Part shown: positions 6,583 to 14,250 of the stretch, piece after piece | Position numbering within the stretch: the first letter of the stretch is position 1 | How the letters are laid out: every line of letters begins with the position of its first letter | Source: a virus | Reading direction: 5' to 3' (one strand) | IMG/VR virus record: IMGVR_UViG_3300045933_000262 | Span: 1-20,040 of that record | Length of the DNA stretch: 20,040 bases | Made by a program: the position numbers and the translations under genes | The notes under the pieces: generated by a model | What the model saw: only the letters and a program-made list of their open reading frames with translations | Told to the model about the DNA's origin: nothing | The model's database searches: none

Positions 6583-7928
6583 AGCATCCGATCCTGCTCG
6601 GGTGACTCGGTCGCCTCTCCGAATCGCATCTGCTCCGCAATCCAGTGCAACTTCACGACGCCAACGGGCCCGTTGCGCTGCTTCGCGATGATGATCTCGA
6701 CGTCCTCCCCGTCATCCATGCGCTTGGCGTCGTCGCCCTGGTTCGGTCGGTGGATCAGCATCACCAGGTCGGCGTCCTGCTCGAGCGCGCCGGAATCACG
6801 CAGGTCGTGAAGCGCCGGCCGCCGGTTGGTCCTGGCCGCGTCGCGGCTCAGCTGCGAGAGCACCACAACCGGAATGTCGAGGTCCTTCGCGAGATCCTTG
6901 AGGCTGGCTGAGATCGCCGACAGCTCAAGGTTGCGGTTCTCGGACTTCTCGCCGAGACGCACCAGTTGCAAGTAGTCAATGAAGACGATCCCGAGCCCAT
7001 ACCGAGCCTTCAGGCGCCGCACCTTCGCGCGCAGCTGCGACGCGGTCAGGCCAGAGGCGTCATCGATCGCCAGACGCTTCGACGCGATCCGTTCCATCGC
7101 GTGCGCGACGCGGCCCTGCTCGTTGTCGCTCAGAAACCCGGTCATGAGCTTGAACGCGTCGACGCGTCCCTCGAGCGCGACCGCGCGCAGCCCCACCATG
7201 CGTCGTGACATCTCGAGCGACACGAAGCCGGTCATCGCGTGCTCGGCTGCGTAGAGGGCCATCTGAAGCGCCATCGCGGTCTTCCCAACTGACGGGCGCG
7301 CCGCGAGCAAGATCAGGTCTGACGGCTGAAGGCCACGCGTGTAGCGATCGAGTTTCGAGAGGCTGGTCGGGACGCCGGTGACCACGCGCTTCGTTTCGAT
7401 CGCGTGGCCGATCACCGTGTAGAGCTCGCGCACCCAATCATCCGCCAGCACGAATTCTGAACGCGCCGCGCTCCGGCCGATGTCCATCATGAGGGCCTCG
7501 GCGCGGTCGATCGCCTCGTCAGCATTCAGCTCGGCCTCGTAGGCGTCCGCGATGATGCGGTTCGCGCCGTAGATCAACTCCCGGTATTTCGCCTTCTCGA
7601 CGACGATGCTCGCGTAGTACGGGAGGTTCACTGAACGCGGGACGCCGTCGATGAGCGAGGCGATATACGCCGCACCGCCGACGTCCTCGAGCCCACTGGC
7701 CCGCTGGAGTTGATCGGTCAGGGTCACGAGGTCCACCGCGCTCCGGCGGCTGGCGAGCGCGCCCATCGCCTCGAAGATGCGCCGGTGGGCATCGCGAAAG
7801 AACTGCTTGGCGCTCACCAGGGCGGCCGCCTCGTCGTACGCCACAGCCGTTTGCTCGATGAGAATCGCCCCAAGCACGGAGCGCTCGGCGTCCAGGTTGT
7901 GGGGCAGGGTCCGCCCCGGCGCGTTCAT
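6579..7928 (-). CDS. dnaB: Replicative DNA helicase, DnaB family
   Basis: This is the hexameric helicase that unwinds DNA ahead of the phage replisome. The 449-residue protein has the two-domain DnaB plan. The N-terminal domain begins PHNLDAERSVLGAILIEQ. The RecA-like domain contains Walker A (AARPSVGKTAMALQMA), LEMS, Walker B (GIVFIDYLQLV), SQLSRDAARTNRRPALHDLRDSG, EQDADLVMLIHR and the closing AKQRNGP motif. The start is ATG 7926-7928, overlapping the stop of the upstream loader candidate as ATGA; an in-frame Met 40 codons earlier lies inside that gene. No split or intein is seen. Length and motifs are normal. Confidence 0.96.
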   Translation of the reverse strand: MNAPGRTLPHNLDAERSVLGAILIEQTAVAYDEAAALVSAKQFFRDAHRRIFEAMGALASRRSAVDLVTLTDQLQRASGLEDVGGAAYIASLIDGVPRSVNLPYYASIVVEKAKYRELIYGANRIIADAYEAELNADEAIDRAEALMMDIGRSAARSEFVLADDWVRELYTVIGHAIETKRVVTGVPTSLSKLDRYTRGLQPSDLILLAARPSVGKTAMALQMALYAAEHAMTGFVSLEMSRRMVGLRAVALEGRVDAFKLMTGFLSDNEQGRVAHAMERIASKRLAIDDASGLTASQLRAKVRRLKARYGLGIVFIDYLQLVRLGEKSENRNLELSAISASLKDLAKDLDIPVVVLSQLSRDAARTNRRPALHDLRDSGALEQDADLVMLIHRPNQGDDAKRMDDGEDVEIIIAKQRNGPVGVVKLHWIAEQMRFGEATESPEQDRML

Positions 7929-8833
7929 TGACCGCGCTCCATGGCCGCCACCTTGTCGAGGTGCGAGGCGCCCTGGCTGGCGATCCGGCCATGCCGGCGG
8001 TCCTGCGTGCGCTGATTCCGCCACAGCCGGAGCTTGCCGTCGAGCCATGAGAGGAGGTTCCCCGTTGCGCTGAGGTCCTCGCCGGACGCCTCAACCGAGG
8101 CGGACACCTCCTGCGCGAACTGGGTCAGGTCGGCCTCGGAGAGCGCGCCGTTGGCGAGCCGGAGTGTGGTTTCGGCCCATTTTTGCGGGATGTTGAACAC
8201 CGGGCCTTCCCAGAAGGCGCCGAGATCCCGGCGGCCGATGATGGACGCGACGCGGGCGGACCGTGAGCCCGGCTTGGGCGGATCGATGGTTTCTCTCGCG
8301 CTCTCTTCCTTAGCATTAGCGTTAGCGTGATCAGGAATGTCACTCACTTGATGGTTGGAACGTTCCCGGTCTTGTCCGGGACTACTGCCGGAACCATTCC
8401 GGGAATCCTCCGGACGGATTTTGGGAAGCTTCCTGCCGCCGGGATGGAAGGAGAACAGGTACTGGGTTTCGGGATCGCACCGCGCGATCGTGTCGGCCGG
8501 CGGCTTCGGATGGGCCGTTCGTTTCGGGAACCGGATCTTTTGCCAGGTCTGCCAGACCGGGCAGCAGACGTAACTTTCGTCCTGGTGTTCGAAGAGCAGG
8601 AGCAGACCGATGGTCACCAGGCGGCGGAGCCCGTCGAGGACCTGTTTCTCGGTCGTCGCCTTGCTCCTGAACCTGGCGTTTTGGCCGCGCAACAGCGTGG
8701 CCGTGTACGTCATCACGCCGAAGTCGTCGCTCGAGAGCTTCACCTGCTCGTAGATGCGGTATTCGAAGTCGCTCAGCGCCGTCACCTTGCGCGACGTGCT
8801 CTCTTCGACATGCAGCAACCGGTGCCCGGACAT
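7925..8833 (-). CDS. Phage replication protein, initiator or helicase-loader candidate
   Basis: The 302-residue protein begins with about 110 residues resembling a winged-helix domain (SDFEYRIYEQVKLSSDDFGVM, TEKQVLDGLRRLVTIGLLLLFEHQDESYVCCPVW). A Ser/Pro/Asn-rich disordered linker follows at about 135-190. The C-terminal helical part (LTQFAQEVSASVEASGEDL...LLSWLDGKLRLWRNQR) is the kind that binds helicase. This architecture, immediately upstream of and overlapping dnaB, is common for phage replication initiators or loaders of the DnaD/O-protein type. GGAG lies five to six bases before the ATG at 8831-8833. The role is inferred from architecture and position; there is no AAA+ motif, so it is not a DnaC-type ATPase. 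Confidence 0.75.
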   Translation of the reverse strand: MSGHRLLHVEESTSRKVTALSDFEYRIYEQVKLSSDDFGVMTYTATLLRGQNARFRSKATTEKQVLDGLRRLVTIGLLLLFEHQDESYVCCPVWQTWQKIRFPKRTAHPKPPADTIARCDPETQYLFSFHPGGRKLPKIRPEDSRNGSGSSPGQDRERSNHQVSDIPDHANANAKEESARETIDPPKPGSRSARVASIIGRRDLGAFWEGPVFNIPQKWAETTLRLANGALSEADLTQFAQEVSASVEASGEDLSATGNLLSWLDGKLRLWRNQRTQDRRHGRIASQGASHLDKVAAMERGQ

Positions 8834-9058
8834 CTACGCTCCTGCGTCCATCTGAGGGGATTCACGGAGTCTCTGGCGCTCGGCTGGGAGCGGCAGTTGC
8901 AGCGCCTCTAAGGTGAGCTGGGCTTGCCGCTCGAGGAAGCCACGCACCTGGGCCCGAGTCGCCGGCTTCGAGAGCCCGAGTGCGTGGGTGATCGCGCGGC
9001 GCTGCGCCTCGGTGACGTTGTGGCCGGTGACGACGTAGAACAGCGATGGTGTCGACAT
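8834..9058 (-). CDS. Hypothetical phage protein
   Basis: This gene encodes 74 residues, starting MSTPSLFYVVTGHNVTEAQRRAI. It has a very strong AGGAGG four bases before ATG 9056-9058, the best ribosome site in this part of the operon, so high expression is likely. A beta strand is followed by helices (AQRRAITHALGLSKPATRAQVRGFLERQ) whose spacing could form a small helix-turn-helix. Its stop abuts the start of the replication protein. No function is recognised. Confidence 0.65.
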   Translation of the reverse strand: MSTPSLFYVVTGHNVTEAQRRAITHALGLSKPATRAQVRGFLERQAQLTLEALQLPLPAERQRLRESPQMDAGA

Positions 9059-9066
9059 GGCGCCTC

Positions 9067-9420
9067 CTATGGCACCACCAGCCGTGTCGCGGGCTGGGCA
9101 CCGTCGTCGTCAGCCTCGTCGACCTCCGGCGCCGCCTCGCTCAGCGCCAAGGCCAGGTGGAAGGCCTGCTCGACGAACTTCTCTGTGTGATGGCCGCTCG
9201 CCGGATCGCCCGCCAGCAAGCCTTGCGTCACGGCGAGGAGATACCGCTCGAAGCGATCCTGCTCGAGCTCGGCGCGGAGGTCGTCGATGAGGCTCGCGTA
9301 CTGCCGCTCGAGCCGCGCCTCGTCGGCGGTCAGGCACCGCGAGCAGACATCCGGCAGCGACCAGGCGCAGCCGATCGCGCAGGGGATCGCGTCCGTGCAG
9401 CCGCAGCGTTTGCAGGTCAC
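9067..9420 (-). CDS. Zinc-finger phage protein
   Basis: This 117-residue protein begins MTCKRCGCTDAIPCAIGCAW. The N-terminal 30 residues contain eight Cys (CKRCGC, C, C, VCSRC), matching a short phage zinc domain usually found alone or fused to helical segments. The middle is helical (ADEARLERQYASLIDDLRAELEQDRFERYLLAV) and the end acidic. The GTG start overlaps the upstream stop (GTGA). It may recruit a partner protein or DNA; I cannot say more. Confidence 0.7.
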   Translation of the reverse strand: MTCKRCGCTDAIPCAIGCAWSLPDVCSRCLTADEARLERQYASLIDDLRAELEQDRFERYLLAVTQGLLAGDPASGHHTEKFVEQAFHLALALSEAAPEVDEADDDGAQPATRLVVP

Positions 9421-9686
9421 GCGCGTGGCTCCTTCCCGGAACCGTTCGGCTTGCTGCCTGGTGGTAACGCGCGCTTCTCGGGCTCGTCCGGAATGAAGCC
9501 CGTACCCGACCAGGCGCCGGTGGTCTTGAGATACGCCACTTCCACCTTGGCCGATTCCACGATCACCTTCGCGACATCGGCGACGGCGCGCGCCCGCGCG
9601 ATGTCCATCGGCTTCTCCTCGTCCTTGAGCGCCTCGAGCGTCTCGAACAGGTGGTCACGCAGATCGTCGATCTTGTTCTTCCGCAC
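9417..9686 (-). CDS. Small helical phage protein
   Basis: This gene encodes 89 residues. GTG 9684-9686 is preceded by GGAGGAGG, so the start is well supported even though it overlaps the upstream HNH gene by 32 bases. The sequence MRKNKIDDLRDHLFETLEALKDEEKP then DIARARAVADVAKVIVESAKVEVAYLK is a form I recognise from many phage early regions, without known function. The tail is Pro/Gly/Ser-rich. It appears distantly related to the 114-residue protein at 1445-1789. Confidence 0.75.
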   Translation of the reverse strand: MRKNKIDDLRDHLFETLEALKDEEKPMDIARARAVADVAKVIVESAKVEVAYLKTTGAWSGTGFIPDEPEKRALPPGSKPNGSGKEPRA

Positions 9687-10401
9687 GGGTCCTCCTCCGG
9701 ATCTGGCGTTGGAGCGCCCCCAGCAACTGGACGGCCTGCGCGATCGGCTGCGGCAGGTTGTGAACGGTGTTGCGCGCCATCAGCTCGCGGCGCGTGATGC
9801 ATTCGAGGTTGTCGAGTCGACTATCGGTCTGGTCGCCGTTGCGGAATGCGATGACGTGCCCACGCGGCACGGGCCCATGCGCGCGCTCCCACACGAGGAG
9901 GTGTTCCTGCTTCCAGTTGACGGTCCACGGCACGGCGGGCACGTCCGACACCTTGCGGTAGACATAGCCGTCGCACACCCTGGTGCTGCCGATCGGCATC
10001 CAGCGGCGTGCGGCCACGCCGTTGCGCTCGCCGCGCTTGAACTGCGTCTCCCGCATGCGACCCGATGCCCAGCCGGGACGTCGGAGGCCTTTATTTGCCG
10101 GCTGGTGTCCCGGCCTGAAGCGAAACGCGGCACCGACGTGGTCGCCGCGCCGGAGTCGACACGCGTGGGGCCCGGCGAGATAGGCCTCGCTCTTCACCAC
10201 GCCGAGCAGACTCGCACGCGCGTAGACGCTCGTCAGGGATCGGCGCAGGCGCTGCGCCAACGCGACGGTCGGTGTGTCGGGATACAGGCGACGAAGCCGT
10301 GCATCGTCCGCCGCGCTCCACAACCGCCTTCCGGCTCGATAGCGATCAGTACTCACCGTCGTAGGCGCTTCGCCTCGGCGGCGCGCTCTCGTCGCGGTCA
10401 T
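9655..10401 (-). CDS. HNH endonuclease with N-terminal HTH domain
   Basis: This protein has 248 residues from ATG 10399-10401, which overlaps the upstream nuclease stop as ATGA; a longer frame upstream is a shadow of that gene. Residues about 25-85 form a Myb/SANT-like DNA-binding segment (LWSAADDARLRRLYPDTPTVALAQRL, VYARASLLGV). A linker with NKGLRRPGW follows. The HNH_3-type nuclease core is VNWKQEHLLVWERAHGPVPRGH, IAFRNGDQTDSRLDNLE and CITRRELMARNTVH. This combination is typical of phage-borne HNH nucleases related to homing enzymes. Its overlaps on both sides show it is built into the operon, so it may serve recombination or act as a domesticated homing nuclease. Confidence 0.85.
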   Translation of the reverse strand: MTATRARRRGEAPTTVSTDRYRAGRRLWSAADDARLRRLYPDTPTVALAQRLRRSLTSVYARASLLGVVKSEAYLAGPHACRLRRGDHVGAAFRFRPGHQPANKGLRRPGWASGRMRETQFKRGERNGVAARRWMPIGSTRVCDGYVYRKVSDVPAVPWTVNWKQEHLLVWERAHGPVPRGHVIAFRNGDQTDSRLDNLECITRRELMARNTVHNLPQPIAQAVQLLGALQRQIRRRTRAEEQDRRSA

Positions 10402-11408
10402 AACTTCTCGACCTCGAGGAAGAACCGGCCCTGATCGTCGGTGACCGTGTACTGCTTCTTGATCGCGGCCGGCAGGTCCGTCCGCGACGACTTTCCCCAG
10501 CGGCCGCTGATGGTGAACGGGCCGGCGATCGCGTGCATCACGCCGCGCAAGCGCTTCTTGATCCGGCCGTCCAGATCCGCCCACTCCTTGCCGGCCGGCT
10601 TCAATTCGTGCCAGCGGTGCAACTCGGCCTCGAGCTCGGGATCGGTGAGGACGCGGATCTCCTGCGCCGAGAGGTTGGGTTGGCACGTGGCACCCATGAA
10701 GGGACATCGACGGCACTCACTCGGGTCGTCGATGAACGGCGGCAGCGTGCCCGCCAGGGCGTGATCGACGACGCGCTCGGCCCTGGCCAGGAACGCCTCC
10801 ATCTCGTCGAGGTGCTCCTCGAGCACGATCGGTAGCAGCTTCGGCAGGCCGCTGCGGTCGAGCAGCAGGAAGCCGGCCGGGTGGCTGTGGCCGTACATGT
10901 AGGACAGCAGCTGGTAGCCGCCGCTCCGTGTCCACGGGTTCTCGAAGACGTCGGCGAAGGTCTCGATCCGATCGACCAGGTTCGGCGACCACGCCTTGAC
11001 TTCAATCGGGGCGCGCCAGCGGTCGACCTCGAGAAACGCGTCGACCTTCCCGCTGATCACTTGCCGGCCCTTGCGGTCGCGCACCTTGAACGCGTCCTGC
11101 TGGCCGACGATGCGGAATGCGGGCTCGGCGTTGCGACCGATCCGCGAGAGGTCGGCGAGCAGATCGCGCTCGCGATCGTTGCCGCGCCGGAATTTGGCCA
11201 GCGTAAACGCATCGAAGGGGAGTTGCTGATCCGGGACCGTCAGCTCGTAGACCATCCGGCGCTCACACGGGCGCCAGGCGGACGCGTAGACGTAGTTCGG
11301 GTGCGGCGAGGGTTGGCGGCGCTCCGAGAGCAGGAAGGCCTCCCACGCCCGCTCGACGGCCTTGCCGATGGCGTCCGGCGTCAGCGCCGGTGCGAGTCCG
11401 GCCGCCAT
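10398..11408 (-). CDS. Cas4/RecB-like Fe-S nuclease (first of two)
   Basis: This 336-residue protein belongs to the PD-(D/E)XK superfamily. Visible active-site residues are Asp123 in SGKVDAFLEVD, Glu136 and Lys138 in PIEVKAW, and the QxxxY motif at 166-170 (GYQLLSYMYG). A lone Cys48 (AWRPCERR) and C232xxC235...C242 (CRRCPFMGATC) form the four-Cys arrangement that binds a 4Fe-4S cluster in Cas4, AddB and related phage exonucleases. It probably resects DNA ends to give single strands for annealing. The ATG overlaps the upstream nuclease stop. The specific polarity and partners cannot be read from sequence. Confidence 0.85.
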   Translation of the reverse strand: MAAGLAPALTPDAIGKAVERAWEAFLLSERRQPSPHPNYVYASAWRPCERRMVYELTVPDQQLPFDAFTLAKFRRGNDRERDLLADLSRIGRNAEPAFRIVGQQDAFKVRDRKGRQVISGKVDAFLEVDRWRAPIEVKAWSPNLVDRIETFADVFENPWTRSGGYQLLSYMYGHSHPAGFLLLDRSGLPKLLPIVLEEHLDEMEAFLARAERVVDHALAGTLPPFIDDPSECRRCPFMGATCQPNLSAQEIRVLTDPELEAELHRWHELKPAGKEWADLDGRIKKRLRGVMHAIAGPFTISGRWGKSSRTDLPAAIKKQYTVTDDQGRFFLEVEKL

Positions 11409-12067
11409 CAGAAGTCCCCCACCTGCGTTGTCTTCGGCGGTCCCACGCGTTCCGGGCAATCGCCGAATCCGATCGAACAAAAGCGGCACTCGTCCCTGAC
11501 GGGGTACTTCGGCGGCGGGGTGTCGCTCGCGATCGTCTTGATGAGATCGACCATGCGCGAGCGTCGCTCTGGTGTGAGCTCGCTCGGCGTGAGGCTGACG
11601 TCACCGCCCTTGTAGTGCACCTCGCCTTCGAGGTTCGCCGGCAGATCCTTGCGGGCCTTCGGCAGCGCGTAGAGGTAGATCAGGACCTGCCAGATATCGC
11701 TCTCGCGCTCGCGCCCGGTCTTCCCGTCGACGACGAGCACCTCCTCGCCCTTCACCGCGACGAGATCCATCTTGCCGGCGACGATCGCGGCCTCGCCTTC
11801 GAGGCGGAACTCGTTCTGGTCCTCGACGGAGACCGTCCAGCCGTCGCGCTCGAGCTGCGCGCGGCGTCGGTTCATCAGCTTTGTGTGGTCGGCGTTCCAC
11901 TTCGCGAGGTCGGCGGCCTGCTCCTCGTACTTCGTGTGCTGGTAATGCGCCTTGAACCACGGCGAATAGAGGCACCGAGCGCCGCCGAGCACCTTGGCCA
12001 ACCACGTGACGTGAATGTACGGCTTCCCTTTGCGCGGGGTCGCGGTGCCGCGGGTGGCGGTGTTCAT
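11408..12067 (-). CDS. Cas4/RecB-like Fe-S nuclease (second of two)
   Basis: This 219-residue protein is close to stand-alone Cas4 in length. The active-site series is Asp101 (AGKMDLVAV), Asp114-Gly-Lys116 (VVDGKTG) and Gln127...Tyr131 (WQVLIYLYAL). Cys32 (GGARCLYS) plus C194xxC197...C204 (CRFCSIGFGDC) give the expected iron-sulfur site. The start is ATG 12065-12067, overlapping the upstream HNH stop as ATGA. It is similar in plan, but not closely in sequence, to the nuclease that follows it, so the pair reads as an ancient duplication or a heterodimer. No Cas1, Cas2 or CRISPR repeat is present in the window. Confidence 0.85.
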   Translation of the reverse strand: MNTATRGTATPRKGKPYIHVTWLAKVLGGARCLYSPWFKAHYQHTKYEEQAADLAKWNADHTKLMNRRRAQLERDGWTVSVEDQNEFRLEGEAAIVAGKMDLVAVKGEEVLVVDGKTGRERESDIWQVLIYLYALPKARKDLPANLEGEVHYKGGDVSLTPSELTPERRSRMVDLIKTIASDTPPPKYPVRDECRFCSIGFGDCPERVGPPKTTQVGDF

Positions 12068-12519
12068 GCGATCGCCTCGTCTCGCCACGTCCGGCCCTGG
12101 ATGATGTTGTTGATGCTGGTCCAACAGAGCCCATGCACTCGCGCGAGCTCGCTACGTTGAACGCCTCGCGCGTGCTGCGCTCGGATCTCGGCAACACGCG
12201 GCGCCGTCACCTTCGCCGCGGGATTACGCGCGCCCGCCTGTCTGGCGAGTCGCCCCTTGGCACGGGCATCGAGAACGTTGGCGGCCTGGGTTCCCAGGAA
12301 GAGGTGGTCAGGATTGCAACAGGGCGGGTTGTCGCAACGGTGCAGCACCTTGGTCGATGGGTCGTCGATTGGACCATGCGTGAACTCGTAGGCCAGCCGA
12401 TGCGCCAGGACCAGTCTGGACACGTGCCACGTCCGGCCGTACCCGTCCCTCGTTCGTGTGCCAGTCCACACCCAGCACGACTCCGATCGTTGAATCTGTC
12501 GCCAGAACCGTTCTGGCAT
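12064..12519 (-). CDS. HNH homing-type endonuclease
   Basis: This gene encodes 151 residues from ATG 12517-12519 (MPERFWRQIQRSESCWVWTG). Upstream in-frame starts overlap the preceding gene by about 80 bases and add only Arg-rich sequence. The HNH_3 fold is clear: CWVWTGTRTRDGYGR, LAHRLAYEFTHGPI, then VLHRCDNPPCCNPDHLFLGT with its catalytic His and metal-binding residues. A C-terminal helix-turn-helix (AEIRAQHARGVQRSELARVHGLCWTSINNIIQGRTW) would contact the target, as in homing nucleases. Its stop overlaps the next gene's start. It may be a mobile gene that has become fixed. Confidence 0.88.
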   Translation of the reverse strand: MPERFWRQIQRSESCWVWTGTRTRDGYGRTWHVSRLVLAHRLAYEFTHGPIDDPSTKVLHRCDNPPCCNPDHLFLGTQAANVLDARAKGRLARQAGARNPAAKVTAPRVAEIRAQHARGVQRSELARVHGLCWTSINNIIQGRTWRDEAIA

Positions 12520-12542
12520 GGGGAACCTTGAACGTCCCACGG

Positions 12543-13436
12543 CTAGCCCTCCTCGCCAGGTTCCCGGGCGGCCGTTTTTTCGCCGGCTTCGGCCGCGAAC
12601 CGCTTCGACTCTGCGACCCATTTCGCGGCGTCGACAATCACTTTGGCGTTGGGGTGTTTCTCCCAGTTCGGGCAGCCGAAGAATGCTACGCGGTCACCCT
12701 TACCGGGCCGGTATTTCAACTTCACCGGCTGGCCATTGACTGGTGCGCAATGCGGACACGTTGGGGGCTCCACGTCGGGCTCGCCCTCGCGTGTGGCGCC
12801 GAGCCGTTCGTCCTGCGTGCCGAAGCCTCGCCCGCGTCGGCAATGCTCGGTCTTCTTGGCGGTCCCCTCCCATGCCGACGCGAGATCCTCAATCGGCACC
12901 GCCGCCAGCCCGGTGAGCTCCCGCACGATGCCGCCGTCCAGGTTGGCGCGCGTCGCCTTGCGGACCGTGAGCTCGAGCGCCGCGCCGGTCTTGTCCTTAC
13001 AGAAGTCATCCGTCGACTGCCGACCGCCTTCGACGTTCGAGACCGTCTGGAGCGTGAGCCGCGATCGACCATCGCCACGGATCACGTACATGAACGACTT
13101 TCCATCCGCCGAGACAATCCGTACCGGCTCGCCGACGTTGAATATTTCGACGCCGAGGATGTCTCGGATGCGCTCACAACCCGAGTCAGAGAGGTAGCAG
13201 GTGATGCGCGCGTCCTTCGCCTTGAAGAGGACCCAGTCCTCGGGCGAGGTCATCCGGATCGCGCGCTTGCGCGCGGTCTCGAGAATCTGGATGCGGGCGT
13301 CGAGCACCTCGAGCGCCTCGCCTTTGAGCGCGGCCAGGTCGTTGACCGTGACCGGCACGGCCGGTTGTCGCAGCGTGCGAACCAGCCCGTTTTCGACTTC
13401 CTTCGCATCGGCCTCGAGCACGTCGTGGTCGGTCAT
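12543..13436 (-). CDS. Phage DNA-metabolism protein with C-terminal zinc finger
   Basis: This gene encodes 297 residues. It has a helical N-terminus (NDLAALKGEALEVLDARIQILETARKRA) and a mixed alpha/beta centre (DARITCYLSDSGCERIRDILGVEIFN, SFMYVIRGDGRSRLTLQTVS, RKATRANLDGGIVRELTGL). Near the C-terminus is a zinc-ribbon-like TCPHC...FFGCPNWEKHPNAKV, similar to the CxxC/GCPxxP fingers of topoisomerases. Its place ahead of two exonuclease-like genes is where phages often put a single-strand annealing protein (RecT, Erf or Rad52-like), and the basic centre would suit this. I do not see a diagnostic motif, so this remains a hypothesis. ATG overlaps the upstream stop. Confidence 0.75.
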   Translation of the reverse strand: MTDHDVLEADAKEVENGLVRTLRQPAVPVTVNDLAALKGEALEVLDARIQILETARKRAIRMTSPEDWVLFKAKDARITCYLSDSGCERIRDILGVEIFNVGEPVRIVSADGKSFMYVIRGDGRSRLTLQTVSNVEGGRQSTDDFCKDKTGAALELTVRKATRANLDGGIVRELTGLAAVPIEDLASAWEGTAKKTEHCRRGRGFGTQDERLGATREGEPDVEPPTCPHCAPVNGQPVKLKYRPGKGDRVAFFGCPNWEKHPNAKVIVDAAKWVAESKRFAAEAGEKTAAREPGEEG

Positions 13437-13654
13437 GATTCGGACTCCGGCAGCAGGGACTCGGATTGCCGGGGCACGCGGACGCGGGCCTTCGGCTTGA
13501 CCAGGTCGTAGGTGTCCATCAGGGCGCGCTCTTCGGCTTCGAAGGCCTGCACGGCGGCCCGCGCGACGGCGAGGCTGGCGCGCACACGGGCGAGCCGCGC
13601 CTCCAGCTCACGGGCAGCGGCGCCGAGGGATCGTCGGTCGGCCATGACGCTCAC
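13433..13654 (-). CDS. Small coiled-coil protein
   Basis: This gene encodes 73 residues. Residues about 10-50 are an almost continuous amphipathic helix (GAAARELEARLARVRASLAVARAAVQAFEAEERALMDTYD), predicted coiled coil, followed by a basic then Ser/Glu-rich tail. The GTG start overlaps the upstream stop (GTGA), and an ATG three codons later is an alternative. Short coiled-coil proteins in this position often partner the next gene, but the role is unknown. Confidence 0.6.
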   Translation of the reverse strand: MSVMADRRSLGAAARELEARLARVRASLAVARAAVQAFEAEERALMDTYDLVKPKARVRVPRQSESLLPESES

Positions 13655-14031
13655 TGCCCCGCGTCAGTCAGCCACGCCGTCACGGCGCCCGGCGACGACC
13701 AGGAAACAGCCGGCGCGTAGCGCACGAGCCAGAGGATGATGTGGTTGAGCGCCGCGCTGCTCTCGGGGTCCGCGCGGCGGATCATCTCGACGACATTGCT
13801 CTCGAGGCAGGCCCGCAGGAAATGGCCGGGCGACTTGTGGTGGACCAGGTAGTAGACGATCGGATCGTGCAGGTGGGCGGGCACCTGCGACACCTGTAGC
13901 CGGTCGTAATAGATCGCGGCCAGTTGCTGCCGGACCTGCTCCACGTCGTCGGCGCACGCCGCGTCCGGCGCACGGTCGGGCGTGCTTCCGTTTTTTCCCT
14001 CCGATTCGAGAGTGAGACGGTCGGTCGACAT
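13651..14031 (-). CDS. Hypothetical phage protein
   Basis: This gene encodes 126 residues. About 30 polar N-terminal residues precede a helical domain (DVEQVRQQLAAIYYDRLQVSQVPAHLHDPIVYYLVHHKSPGHFLRACLESN, ALNHIILWLVRYAPA). The pattern 'P..l.d.i..Y...H..PG.FL.A.L.NDL..a...ad' is one I associate with small phage early proteins, without a known function. The ATG overlaps the upstream stop as TGATG and its own stop overlaps the next GTG. Not membrane-bound, no metal site. Confidence 0.65.
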   Translation of the reverse strand: MSTDRLTLESEGKNGSTPDRAPDAACADDVEQVRQQLAAIYYDRLQVSQVPAHLHDPIVYYLVHHKSPGHFLRACLESNVVEMIRRADPESSAALNHIILWLVRYAPAVSWSSPGAVTAWLTDAGQ

Positions 14032-14234
14032 CAGCGCACTCCTCGTCGTTGGTGATCACGGGTCCGCGTGGTGACCGCAGCGCGGGCCATTCCCGCGTAG
14101 GTCTGGCCGCCTCGCACCCACGCCGGCGCGCATCCCCGACACAGGTAGGCGCTCACCAGCCGGAAGACCGTGCGTCGCGTGCACCGCACGTCGGCGGGCT
14201 CGCCACATTCCACGCACGTGCGTCGATGCGCCAT
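14031..14234 (-). CDS. Small zinc-ribbon protein
   Basis: This 67-residue protein is very basic. It carries RTCVECGEPADVRC near the start and YLCRGCAPAW in the middle, giving a four-Cys zinc ribbon, then an Arg/Thr-rich tail. A purine stretch GGGAGCGAAAGG lies just before ATG 14232-14234. The arrangement suggests nucleic-acid binding. Its position, early in the leftward operon, would suit a regulator of lytic genes, but there is no direct evidence. Confidence 0.6.
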   Translation of the reverse strand: MAHRRTCVECGEPADVRCTRRTVFRLVSAYLCRGCAPAWVRGGQTYAGMARAAVTTRTRDHQRRGVR

Positions 14235-14250
14235 CGCCTTTCGCTCCCGG

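Noticed and set aside
10398-12067. A CRISPR-Cas locus, suggested by the Cas4-like nucleases
   Set aside because: No Cas1, Cas2 or effector gene and no repeat-spacer array is present; the nucleases fit a phage recombination operon.
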